Shown here piece by piece: positions 54,019 through 61,335 of a stretch of 64,000 nucleotides of DNA. Numbering within the stretch: the first letter of the stretch is position 1; each line of letters opens with the position of its first letter. The stretch covers positions 496,001-560,000 of the forward strand of contig JACYLQ010000001.1 of the NCBI GenBank assembly GCA_015272395.1. The letters run 5' to 3'. A model generated the notes under the pieces. It was not told the origin of the DNA, ran no database searches, and saw nothing but the letters and a program-made list of their open reading frames with translations. A program made the translations under genes and the position numbers. The stretch comes from Calothrix sp. C42_A2020_038 (GTDB taxonomy: Bacteria > Cyanobacteriota > Cyanobacteriia > Cyanobacteriales > Nostocaceae).

Positions 54019-54165
54019 GTTAATCGATTGCAGGTTAACTCCACTCAAATCAACTTGACGCAAAAAAATATTGTGGAAATCTCTCTCCCCGTCAGCATAG
54101 CGCTTGAGTAATTCTTGGGCACTAATAACTTTAGGGGAGTTAGTTTGAATTCTTCCATCTGGCAT
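53902..54165 (-). pseudogene. truncated pentapeptide-repeat gene fragment
   Basis: The frame starts MPDGRIQTNSPKVISAQELL and continues KRYADGERDFHNIFLRQVDL and SGVNLQSINLCGAYFS, the typical N-terminus and first A(D/N)LxX repeats of cyanobacterial pentapeptide proteins. After roughly 55 residues, near 54001, the similarity ends and the frame runs antisense into the 3' end of the permease gene, giving the meaningless tail SYVNLVFF onwards. It is thus a 5' remnant, cut where the permease gene begins. Another fragment lies just upstream. Confidence 0.7.
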
Positions 54166-54300
54166 AATAGTGTTGCAGAAAACGGAACAGGCGCCTCCGT
54201 AAGATACTTATCCGGAATATCAAATTGAACAGTTATTACTCCTTTTTTGATGTTTACCCCTAACTCTTGTAATCGATACTAAGAATCAACCATATCAGAG
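54166..54300 (-). pseudogene. possible second gene fragment on minus strand
   Basis: Reading the minus strand from about 54285, the stretch YRLQELGVNIKKGVITV and FDIPDKYLTEAPVPF appears between stop codons with no start. The peptide looks protein-like but I cannot name a family. It directly precedes the pentapeptide fragment, supporting a decayed region between the permease and the next gene. Confidence 0.25.
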
Positions 54301-54362
54301 TTTATATTGGCACCATCCCCAAAATGCTCTTTAAAAGCGAAATTTGTTCAGCCAGGGGAGTG

Positions 54363-55250
54363 TCAAACAACTGGTTGGATACGTCTTTTATTTAACAACC
54401 AAGTAATTAATGCACCTAAACCAAAAATATTGACCACTGATGAAACTAGTCCCCCTAGTACAGGAACCAAACCGATTAAACCCAAAACTAACATCCCAAC
54501 GAGAAATTCTTGCATAGTTGTTCGCTCTCTGCCGCTCAAAATTCTTTGTCCAAGTAAAAGAGCAACTCCGAGATTTCCTAGTACGACCGCAATAGTCACA
54601 GCTAAACCAACCACTGGTAGTAATGGGATTCCAATTAAACTAATTGCCAGAAAGATAATCAGTAAAATCACTGCGAGCAAACCACCATTACCCCACAGTC
54701 CACATTGAAGCGGGTATTCTCTGACTGTTGTTGCTAAGTTAAGCAGAATATTTGGGCGCCAAAGTAAAAGTAAAACACCAAGAATCGTAACTGCAACAAC
54801 ATTGAAAATATGAAATCCAGTATGGAAAAGATATCGGAAGAAGTTACCTCCTCTCCTTCGATAACCGTATGTTCCCCATCTACCATCTAAAGCTGTACCA
54901 GAAGTACCGCCAATTGTAGCTCCGGGAGCTACGATAATTTTTCCCCCCACTGCATAAACATCACCGTCTACACGCGCACCTTTTTCCAAAATCACATCAC
55001 CATCAACTGCAATTGCCGTCTTAGTAACTCTTGCCCCTTCACCAATTGTTACATCACCACCAATCGCATGGGCGTTTTCCACTTTTTGCTCAGGAGGAAT
55101 TGTTACATCACCCCCGATCCGAATCAGATTATTGTTGTTAATGCTAATATCGGTTTGCGCTAAAGCTGTAAAAGATACAAAAGAAACAACAATTGCACTT
55201 AGAACTGATACTAGTACCAGGTTTAATAAGTTTTTTTGTATACTTTTCAT
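54363..55250 (-). CDS. membrane protein with polymer-forming (bactofilin-like) domain
   Basis: 295 residues. Signal segment (1-31, ends ALAQT), then a short beta-helix of repeated GDVTI / GDVYAVGGKI turns (about 40-115), as in polymer-forming cytoskeletal proteins. A linker with GYRRRGGNF follows, then four or five membrane spans (about 140-285) with VREYPLQCGLWGNGG and LIGIPLLPVVG, and a basic tail. The beta-helix seems to lie outside the cytoplasm because of the signal. Function unknown; related cyanobacterial proteins are uncharacterised. It carries the last GGCGCC site of the window (about 54755). Confidence 0.75.
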   Translation of the reverse strand: MKSIQKNLLNLVLVSVLSAIVVSFVSFTALAQTDISINNNNLIRIGGDVTIPPEQKVENAHAIGGDVTIGEGARVTKTAIAVDGDVILEKGARVDGDVYAVGGKIIVAPGATIGGTSGTALDGRWGTYGYRRRGGNFFRYLFHTGFHIFNVVAVTILGVLLLLWRPNILLNLATTVREYPLQCGLWGNGGLLAVILLIIFLAISLIGIPLLPVVGLAVTIAVVLGNLGVALLLGQRILSGRERTTMQEFLVGMLVLGLIGLVPVLGGLVSSVVNIFGLGALITWLLNKRRIQPVV

Positions 55251-55584
55251 ATCAAAATAGGGAAAACTATATACTTATACTAAAGATCCCCCAAACTCCC
55301 CTACACAAATCTTGGCAAGTTGGGGTTAAACCGTATCTTCATATAAAATTAATAGCAGAATTTGGACTTTACCAAACGTAAATCGAAAATTTTTAAGTTT
55401 TATAAAAAATCAAGTAAGTCTTCCTATTAGATGATGACAATACGGGTATTCTGATCGCCAACTTCATAAAAATTGTCGGCAATCTTGTCAGTCGCAACCC
55501 AGTTATGAAACCACTAACTACGGAAGAACCAAATGGGCGGCTCATGGTTACTGAAATTTATGTAGTTGGCAACTCCTCTATTAT
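55251..55584. other. intergenic region with 20-base repeat arm
   Basis: CCACTAACTACGGAAGAACC at 55511-55530 recurs perfectly in inverted orientation at 59163-59182. A short frame through it (MKPLTTEEPNGRLM...) has no ribosome binding site. Otherwise AT-rich and promoter-like. Confidence 0.55.
55511..55530 (+). repeat. 20-base inverted repeat, left arm
   Basis: Sequence CCACTAACTACGGAAGAACC; the exact reverse complement is at 59163-59182, 3.6 kb to the right. The pair brackets the WD40, small membrane, Fe-S/SCP2 and MarR genes. It may be the remains of mobile-element ends or a dispersed repeat. Confidence 0.6.
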
Positions 55585-56664
55585 ATGCAACTTCATATTA
55601 AACTGGTATTAATCCCTTTAATATTGTCACTTAATATACAAAATTATGTCAGTATGAATAGAAAAACAATTGCCGAAAAAACTCGAAAATTCTTATCTAC
55701 AGCGTTAGTTTATGGGATAGTAATTTACACTTTGCACACTCTTGAATCTAAAGGTATTTACTGTCTAAATTTTAGTTACGGTACAGCAACAGTTATTACC
55801 CCTGATGGTAAAACTTTAATAAAGGGTGATGAAGGTATCAAATTTAGGGATATAGCGAGCGGAGAAACTATCCGTTCTCTGGAAGGGTATTTTTTTAATG
55901 TTAATCAAGTAGATGTAAGTCCTGACGGTAAAACCCTGGTTGGTTCTATTAATTCCGAATATGGTGATGAACAAGCTGCTCAAATATATCGGTGGGACTT
56001 GGTGAGTGGAAAACAAATTTCTCCATTGAAGGGACATAAAGACCACGTTTATACTTTTGCCTTTAGCCCAGATAGCAAAATTATGGTTAGTGGTAGTGCT
56101 GATAATACAGTAAAAATTTGGGACTTAGCAAGTGGAAAAGAAATCCGCACACTTTCTGGACATCATGGTAATCTTCGACAAGTAGCCATTACCAAAGATG
56201 GTCAAACAATTGTCAGTGCAGAAATTGACGGATTTATCAAATTATGGGACATTACCACTGGTAAGGAAAAACGTACTATTACAGATAGAGTCAGAATTAA
56301 ATCATTTAATATCACTCCAGATAGCCAGACGATAATTGTTAATAGGTATGATGAGACAATTAAATCTTGGAATATCTCTACAGGTCAACAAATATCTATT
56401 CTCAAAAATCAAAGTAACATCAAAGTCTCTGGTTCTGCAATCAGTCTAGATGGTAAAACTCTTTTCACTGCTAGTAATAATAAAACAATTAGGGTTTGGG
56501 ATATTGCGAGTGGTCAGGAAGTACGTAATATCAAAGTGGATTCAGATGTTATTAGTGTTGGGGTTAACCCAGATGGTAAAACTCTTGTTGGTAGTGGTTC
56601 TGATAAAAAAATTAGGTTCTGGGATATAGCGAGTGGTCAGAACATACGTACGTTTTGTGAATAA
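55585..56664 (+). CDS. membrane-anchored WD40 repeat protein
   Basis: 359 residues. A hydrophobic N-terminus (LVLIPLILSLNI and later STALVYGIVIYTLHTL) anchors a seven-bladed WD40 propeller. Blades show VSPDGKTLVGS, HVYTFAFSPDSKIMVSGSAD, TVKIWDLASGKEIRTLSGH, TIRVWDIASGQEV and IRFWDIASGQNI. A later ATG at 55654 would drop 23 residues; neither start has a clear ribosome binding site. No effector domain is fused. Likely a protein-interaction scaffold facing the periplasm or cytoplasm, unresolved. Confidence 0.82.
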   Translation: MQLHIKLVLIPLILSLNIQNYVSMNRKTIAEKTRKFLSTALVYGIVIYTLHTLESKGIYCLNFSYGTATVITPDGKTLIKGDEGIKFRDIASGETIRSLEGYFFNVNQVDVSPDGKTLVGSINSEYGDEQAAQIYRWDLVSGKQISPLKGHKDHVYTFAFSPDSKIMVSGSADNTVKIWDLASGKEIRTLSGHHGNLRQVAITKDGQTIVSAEIDGFIKLWDITTGKEKRTITDRVRIKSFNITPDSQTIIVNRYDETIKSWNISTGQQISILKNQSNIKVSGSAISLDGKTLFTASNNKTIRVWDIASGQEVRNIKVDSDVISVGVNPDGKTLVGSGSDKKIRFWDIASGQNIRTFCE

Positions 56665-56706
56665 ACAGAAATGACTGTACTCAACGTAATTGCAAGCAAT
56701 ACAAAT

Positions 56707-57075
56707 TTATGGGATTTGGTTTAAATTGCAAATCATGTAATTGCGAGAGTACATTCGACAATCTGCATCAAGGCGCTGTTCTTCTCTATAATATATAACC
56801 ATTCCTCCTAATTGCTCTTTCCACATCCAGCCATGCTGCTCCAAATAAGTTTTTAAGTCAGAGGACGAACGAACTAACAATCTTTGTCGATTAGAACCAA
56901 TTATAGAAGCGTTGGCACGGGTTAGCTCCATAAAGATAGCTGTTTTGATAATAAGAGGCGTATCCTTTTCTTGATTTATAGCTGATGCAAAAGACAATAA
57001 ATAAATTAGTATGCTGCTAACCAGTACTAACAGAAAAACCTTGAGCAGAAGTGAAATATAATTTTGAAATTTCAT
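56707..57075 (-). CDS. small single-span membrane protein, unknown function
   Basis: I start at ATG 57075 (MKFQNYISLLLKVFLLVLVS) rather than 57129, which would run into the next gene. One membrane span (about 8-30) is followed by a basic-acidic domain of 90 residues with LLVRSSSDLKTYLEQHGWMW and IYYREEQRLDADCRMYSRNY; two Cys near the end could pair. No family recognised. It begins 32 bases after the stop of the Fe-S/SCP2 gene and may be its operon partner. Confidence 0.6.
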   Translation of the reverse strand: MKFQNYISLLLKVFLLVLVSSILIYLLSFASAINQEKDTPLIIKTAIFMELTRANASIIGSNRQRLLVRSSSDLKTYLEQHGWMWKEQLGGMVIYYREEQRLDADCRMYSRNYMICNLNQIP

Positions 57076-57106
57076 ATCATAAAAATGATTATTAGCGATC
57101 GGGATT

Positions 57107-58447
57107 TCATGCAGGAAAACACTTCCCAAATGCTTGAAGTAATTTAGGGGAACCTTTGATACGAATCTTACCTTGCAACAAAGCCCAAATCAAGTTTTGT
57201 TCCTTGGCAAGAAAACGTAACCAAGTTTGGCTATCCGCAGTCACAGAAAGATTTGCTTTGCCAACGTGCCCATCTTGAACCTGTAATATTTTATTTTGAA
57301 TCCTCACCGTTGCACGACGAGACTCAGAACCACTGAACGTGAAGTGGTATACAGCATTCAACCCCTCTGACTGATGACGTTGAAAGAGCAATGGCAATCC
57401 AAACAGAAAACCTGGAATCGATTGAGGACGAATACCACTGCTGACTCGTTTCATTGTTTTGTGGGGAAAGCGTTTTGCTACATAGGTTTCTGCATCTGAA
57501 CCAGGTATGACATAAATTGTTTCGAGTTTATCTTGTAACGGTTTAACCACTTCTTGCACAAACGCTTTGCGATCGCTCAAAAATGGGGCAATTACATCTT
57601 CTCCAGCCGGACATGCAGCCATACAATAGGCGGCTTTATAGTTTGCTTTGAAGGACAAACTCTGCCACATCGAAGCTGATTCTGAATCACTGACTTTGTG
57701 ACGGTAATCGCGGGCATTTTTACTATCAGCAATTGTCTCTGCCCAATCAGTAAATCCACTCATAAATTCACGGTAATTATGGGTATAACAGGCTGAAAAA
57801 TTGAAGTTACCATCGTTACCAATCGCACCGACCGGACAAGCTGTGACGCATAATTTGCACTCCAAACAAGGATTGTAGTCGATGGGATAAGTATATTCAG
57901 TCACCTCTGCATCCAAGAGAATAGTTCCCAGCGAGATGAAATTACCAAACTTGGGATGTATCACCAAACGATGAATTCCCATATGTCCCAATCCAGCAGC
58001 AACTGCCACTGGTTTATGGGAAACAACCCACACTTTACCTGGAAATCGATCCATTTCCATTGGAAAACTAGCCCCTGGAACCATTGCTCTTACACCCGCT
58101 TGTTCCAAAGCTTTGGTAATTTTGCGGGCAACCTCATTTACATGGTCATAATTAGCGTGAAATTCTACATTTGCTGCCGAACGGACTGGAGTGCGAATAT
58201 TTTCCCGATTCATGCGGCAGACAAAGCTAATCAAGGTTTTGGTTGCTGGAAATGCCTTCAAAATATCTGGATGCTGGTCAGCGATCGCATCTCTACCAAT
58301 TTCCACAAAACCCACATCGTCAGCACCCATTTCTAAGCAAAGCGATCGCAGTGAATCTGCATTCAATTTAACTCTACTTGTTGGCACATTACTAACAGAC
58401 TGTTCGCGCCACCATTTCACAGTTGGATGATTATCAAACTTAGCCAT
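57107..58447 (-). CDS. 4Fe-4S oxidoreductase with C-terminal SCP2-like domain
   Basis: I start at ATG 58447 (MAKFDNHPTVKWW), which has AAGGGG upstream; 58480 would read through the operator. The N-terminal two-thirds resembles epoxyqueuosine-reductase/reductive-dehalogenase-type proteins: MGADDVGFVEIGRD and GLGHMGIHRLVIHPKFGNF, then ferredoxin motif CLECKLCVTACPVGAI and a later Cys pair, YCMAACPAG, for two clusters. Residues about 340-446 look like an SCP2 sterol-binding domain (VYHFTFSGSESRRATVRIQN, WALLQGKIRIKGSPKLLQAF). No B12 site is evident. It is controlled by the MarR gene just upstream. Confidence 0.8.
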   Translation of the reverse strand: MAKFDNHPTVKWWREQSVSNVPTSRVKLNADSLRSLCLEMGADDVGFVEIGRDAIADQHPDILKAFPATKTLISFVCRMNRENIRTPVRSAANVEFHANYDHVNEVARKITKALEQAGVRAMVPGASFPMEMDRFPGKVWVVSHKPVAVAAGLGHMGIHRLVIHPKFGNFISLGTILLDAEVTEYTYPIDYNPCLECKLCVTACPVGAIGNDGNFNFSACYTHNYREFMSGFTDWAETIADSKNARDYRHKVSDSESASMWQSLSFKANYKAAYCMAACPAGEDVIAPFLSDRKAFVQEVVKPLQDKLETIYVIPGSDAETYVAKRFPHKTMKRVSSGIRPQSIPGFLFGLPLLFQRHQSEGLNAVYHFTFSGSESRRATVRIQNKILQVQDGHVGKANLSVTADSQTWLRFLAKEQNLIWALLQGKIRIKGSPKLLQAFGKCFPA

Positions 58448-58464
58448 TGTATCCCCTTTAATTA

Positions 58465-58480
58465 ATATATGTATATACAT
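58465..58480 (-). promoter_or_regulatory. MarR operator 2, upstream of the Fe-S/SCP2 gene
   Basis: ATATATGTATATACAT, centred about 25 bases before the chosen start at 58447, is the first 16 bases of the palindrome before marR. The inner ATGTATATACAT is a perfect 12-base palindrome. Binding there would block the transcript of the oxidoreductase. Confidence 0.7.
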
Positions 58481-58500
58481 GTTTTAGGTAAATTTTAAAA

Positions 58501-58956
58501 TTAACCTAGGGCTTTCACCTCAGACAGAAGCGCTAATAAGCTTTGCCACGAATCCTCCCCAAAGTGTTGCATCACTTCAGCTTGAGCTTGTTCCCACAAA
58601 GGTATAGCCTCTGTCAAAACCGCTTTCCCTTCCGATGTCAGGGATACCAACTTAACTCGTCGATCCTCACCAGGTGCGATCGCTACTAAACCTCGCTTTT
58701 CCAATAAATTTAGATTTCGAGTCAGGGTGGTTTGGTCGGTAAATAACTCTTGAGCTAAACGAGTAATCGGTGTGAACTCAAGCAGGTAAATTGAGACTAA
58801 CAGGGTAAATTGGTTTAAAACCAACCCCACCGGACGTAAAGCATTGTCATACACCTGAGTAATAATCCGCGAAGCCCGACGAATATGCATACCCATGCAG
58901 GTTGCAGGTATTTGAGTGACTCCAAGGAGATTTGTTTGGGGGTTTTCCTCTTTCAT
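58501..58956 (-). CDS. MarR-family regulator
   Basis: 151 residues, a winged helix: HIRRASRIITQVYDNALRPV (dimer helix), FTLLVSIYLLEFTPITRLAQELFTDQTTLTRNLNLLEKRG (helix-turn-helix), LVAIAPGEDRRVKLVSLTSEGKAV (wing, with the DxR motif). The family binds palindromes and is released by small ligands. A 20-base palindrome adjoins its start and the same core precedes the oxidoreductase gene 20 bases downstream, so it probably represses both. A later ATG (58896) is possible. Confidence 0.88.
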   Translation of the reverse strand: MKEENPQTNLLGVTQIPATCMGMHIRRASRIITQVYDNALRPVGLVLNQFTLLVSIYLLEFTPITRLAQELFTDQTTLTRNLNLLEKRGLVAIAPGEDRRVKLVSLTSEGKAVLTEAIPLWEQAQAEVMQHFGEDSWQSLLALLSEVKALG

Positions 58957-58957
58957 A

Positions 58958-58977
58958 ATATATGTATATACATATAT
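58958..58977 (-). promoter_or_regulatory. MarR operator 1, 20-base perfect palindrome
   Basis: ATATATGTATATACATATAT is its own reverse complement and ends 2 bases before the marR start codon. Its first 16 bases recur upstream of the next gene (58465-58480). This is the usual arrangement of an autoregulated MarR repressor. Confidence 0.75.
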
Positions 58978-59490
58978 CTGGTTTTTGTCAAGGGATGTTT
59001 GCTGATGGAAAAGTTTTTAGCAAGATTTCGACATCATCCCACAATAATTTTATACATACCCAATAACAGAATTTAAGCAACTTGTCAATAAATAATATTA
59101 AAATATTACCGAAAATGGGGATAGAAAACATCATTTTGGGGATGCGATCGCACTACAAGTTCGGTTCTTCCGTAGTTAGTGGGCTAAACTTTTAAGAAAA
59201 TGCCAAAATAGTAAAGCACGTATTTCAAAATTCTTAAAATTTCAAAATATCTCATCGACAATCTCTGAATTTTTCAGATTCTGAACAAACTGTAGAAACT
59301 TGTCTTAAATATTCATAGCTATATTATTTTGCTGTGACTATAAAGCATACTTAACTAAATTCATGAACTATAGTGTTGATTTTGTTTATATGTAACACTA
59401 ATCAATATTTTATAAATTCAATCATTAATTCATCATCGATACAAATTACACTCAAACAACTTTAAATTGTGAAATAGCTTGTAATTCTTC
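58978..59490. other. AT-rich intergenic region with repeat arm
   Basis: It contains a HIP1 octamer (59144-59151) and GGTTCTTCCGTAGTTAGTGG (59163-59182), the inverted copy of the 55511 repeat. I see no gene or tRNA. It lies upstream of marR and downstream of the damaged HigA frame. Confidence 0.5.
59163..59182 (-). repeat. 20-base inverted repeat, right arm
   Basis: GGTTCTTCCGTAGTTAGTGG, an exact reverse complement of 55511-55530. Eleven bases from a HIP1 octamer. Confidence 0.6.
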
Positions 59491-59745
59491 TTATTCTTCC
59501 TGAAGAACATAATATATTTCCCAATTTTGCTGGAGATTTAACCAAAAACTCGAACTATTTCCAAAAAACTTGGACAATCGTAGTGTGGTACTCGGTGTAA
59601 TACCCCGCTTCTGATTTATCAACTCATTGACTCGCTGATAGGGAACATGAAGTGCATCTGCTAGCTGTCGTTGGGTTATTCCCATCGGTTCCAAGAAATC
59701 TTTTAGCAGAATTTCGCCTGGATGGGATGGGGGTAAAAAAAAGCT
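59491..59745 (-). pseudogene. higA: HigA-type antitoxin, 5' end lost
   Basis: From about 59724 the frame reads HPGEILLKDFLEPMGITQ, then RQLADALHVPYQRVNELINQ, KRGITPSTTLRLSKFFGN and SFWLNLQQNWEIYYV, an almost complete HigA helix-turn-helix antitoxin. The family starts a few residues before HPGE, but here the frame begins after TGA with a T-rich SFFLPPS and no start codon. A short product could start at ATG 59694. No HigB toxin is seen. Its front end merges with another gene fragment. Confidence 0.7.
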
Positions 59746-59927
59746 TCACGCCAATCAGTGTAAGTAAAAGGTTTTGGAAGATTTGCGTAGCTATTGTTGC
59801 TATACAACCACCGTAATAATGCCCACAATCTAATTGCCCGGCTGAGATTTTGGCTTTGGTCGAGGGAACCCTTGGCTAGTTTTTGTAAAAGATTAAAATC
59901 TGGATAGTCTTTAAATATGATATTCAC
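59703..59927 (-). pseudogene. N-terminal fragment, possibly a WYL-type CRISPR-associated protein
   Basis: 74 residues: FNLLQKLAKGSLDQSQNLSR, AIRLWALLRWLYSNN, FTYTDWREAFF, then a stop shortly after a T8 run. This strongly recalls the start of the cyanobacterial TIGR03985 family (WYL-domain proteins found near CRISPR loci), from memory only. The remaining 80% is missing and the frame runs into the HigA fragment, which begins at the similar HPxE position. It lies next to the type III-D genes, divergent from them. Confidence 0.55.
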
Positions 59928-60042
59928 GGTAGTTTTGGCTATTTGGTTAATTACTTATAGATTAGCAGCTATTCGGAAGGGGATATTTCCGATCATGTGC
60001 CATAATAGGCATAGCAATTTTGAGAATGGATACATCTACCAC

Positions 60043-61335
60043 ATGAGTACATCTGAGTTTGATGAGTATAAAGTAGACCATCTGTTTTTGCTGATTGGGG
60101 AGAATCCTTTACCTAATTACGTTGCAGCAAATTTGTTGTTGAAGAGAGGTGGAACTGCATATTTGGTATATTCAACGGGTACAGAGAAATCTGCAACACG
60201 GCTACAAAAGATTCTGCAAAGTGAATTAAACGGGTTTAAAAGTATAGAATTACTACCACTCAATGATTACGAGTCTGATGCTTACTATATCCAGCAGGAA
60301 ATAAAAAATAAGTTAGGAAGTATTAAAGGCGGAAATATAGGCTTAAATTACACAGGTGGTACGAAAGCTATGTCCTCGCATTCTTACAGAACATTATTTT
60401 ACGAACAAGTTAAAGACAAATCAAATGCACTGTACAAGCGACGTGAAGATGTTATTTTTAGCTATCTTGACCCTCGTCGATTAGAAATGTGTATAGACAG
60501 GGAAGATAATGAACGTATTCGTTTGAAAATTAAACCTGATACTTTGCAAATTGAACTGGTAAAGCTTTTTCAGTTACATGGGTTGGAATTAAAACAAAAA
60601 CCAACACAAGAAATCAAATTAGCTGAATTAACAAAAGAACTTGTCGAAATATTTGGAGAAGATAAGAAGAGAAAGTTGTGGTTTGATTGGTATTGCAAAA
60701 TATTTTGTGAAGAATCACGTAAAAAGAAACCTAATGGTACTTGGGGTAATTGGAAAAGTAAAACAGACTTAGAAAAAATATTTGTATCCTTAAATGGCTT
60801 ACCATTAAGTTTTGTAAAGGTATTGAGAAACAAAAATTTACTGAATGATGAAGATCAACTTGTTTTATCAAATGTAAACGGTTTATTTCCAAAGATAGAG
60901 GATTTTTGCAAATGGCTAGATGGGATATGGCTAGAACATCATGTACTAGAGCAAGTCAAAAATATTGCAAGTAGCCAATTGATACAACATTATGGAATGA
61001 ATTTTGAGCTTAAACTTACAAGTGATGAAAAGTTTGAATTTGATGTCGCATTTACACGGGGTTATCAGCTTTTTGCTATATCCTGTACAACTACAAGCGA
61101 CAGAAAATTATGTAAAAGTAAGTTGTTTGAAGCATATTTAAGAGCACAACAAATGGGAGGAGATGAAGCAAGGATTGCTTTAGTTTGCTGTTTTGATGAA
61201 CCAGATTCTTTAAAAGCAGAAATATCTGGAAAAATACCAGACAAAAAAATTGCTGTTTTTGGTAAAGAAGATATAAAAAAATTAGCCACAGAACTTAATA
61301 ATTGGATTCAAAAAAATGATGAGGGCACAAGATGA
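60043..61335 (+). CDS. Card1/Can2-like CARF nuclease, CRISPR ancillary effector
   Basis: I start at ATG 60043 (MSTSEFDEYKVDHLFLLIGE), because the CARF fold begins there; the upstream extension to 59917 is unlike the family. The CARF domain (1-150) shows HLFLLIGENPLPNYVAA and ligand-site NYTGGTKAM (102-110). The C-terminal nuclease-like domain has FEFDVAFTRGYQLFAIS (Asp334), then CTTT where E-x-K would be expected, and CKSKLFEAYLRAQQMGGDEA. Card1/Can2 proteins bind cyclic oligoadenylate and cut nucleic acid. It overlaps the Cas10-like gene by 4 bases (ATGA), so it belongs to the type III-D module. Confidence 0.8.
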   Translation: MSTSEFDEYKVDHLFLLIGENPLPNYVAANLLLKRGGTAYLVYSTGTEKSATRLQKILQSELNGFKSIELLPLNDYESDAYYIQQEIKNKLGSIKGGNIGLNYTGGTKAMSSHSYRTLFYEQVKDKSNALYKRREDVIFSYLDPRRLEMCIDREDNERIRLKIKPDTLQIELVKLFQLHGLELKQKPTQEIKLAELTKELVEIFGEDKKRKLWFDWYCKIFCEESRKKKPNGTWGNWKSKTDLEKIFVSLNGLPLSFVKVLRNKNLLNDEDQLVLSNVNGLFPKIEDFCKWLDGIWLEHHVLEQVKNIASSQLIQHYGMNFELKLTSDEKFEFDVAFTRGYQLFAISCTTTSDRKLCKSKLFEAYLRAQQMGGDEARIALVCCFDEPDSLKAEISGKIPDKKIAVFGKEDIKKLATELNNWIQKNDEGTR

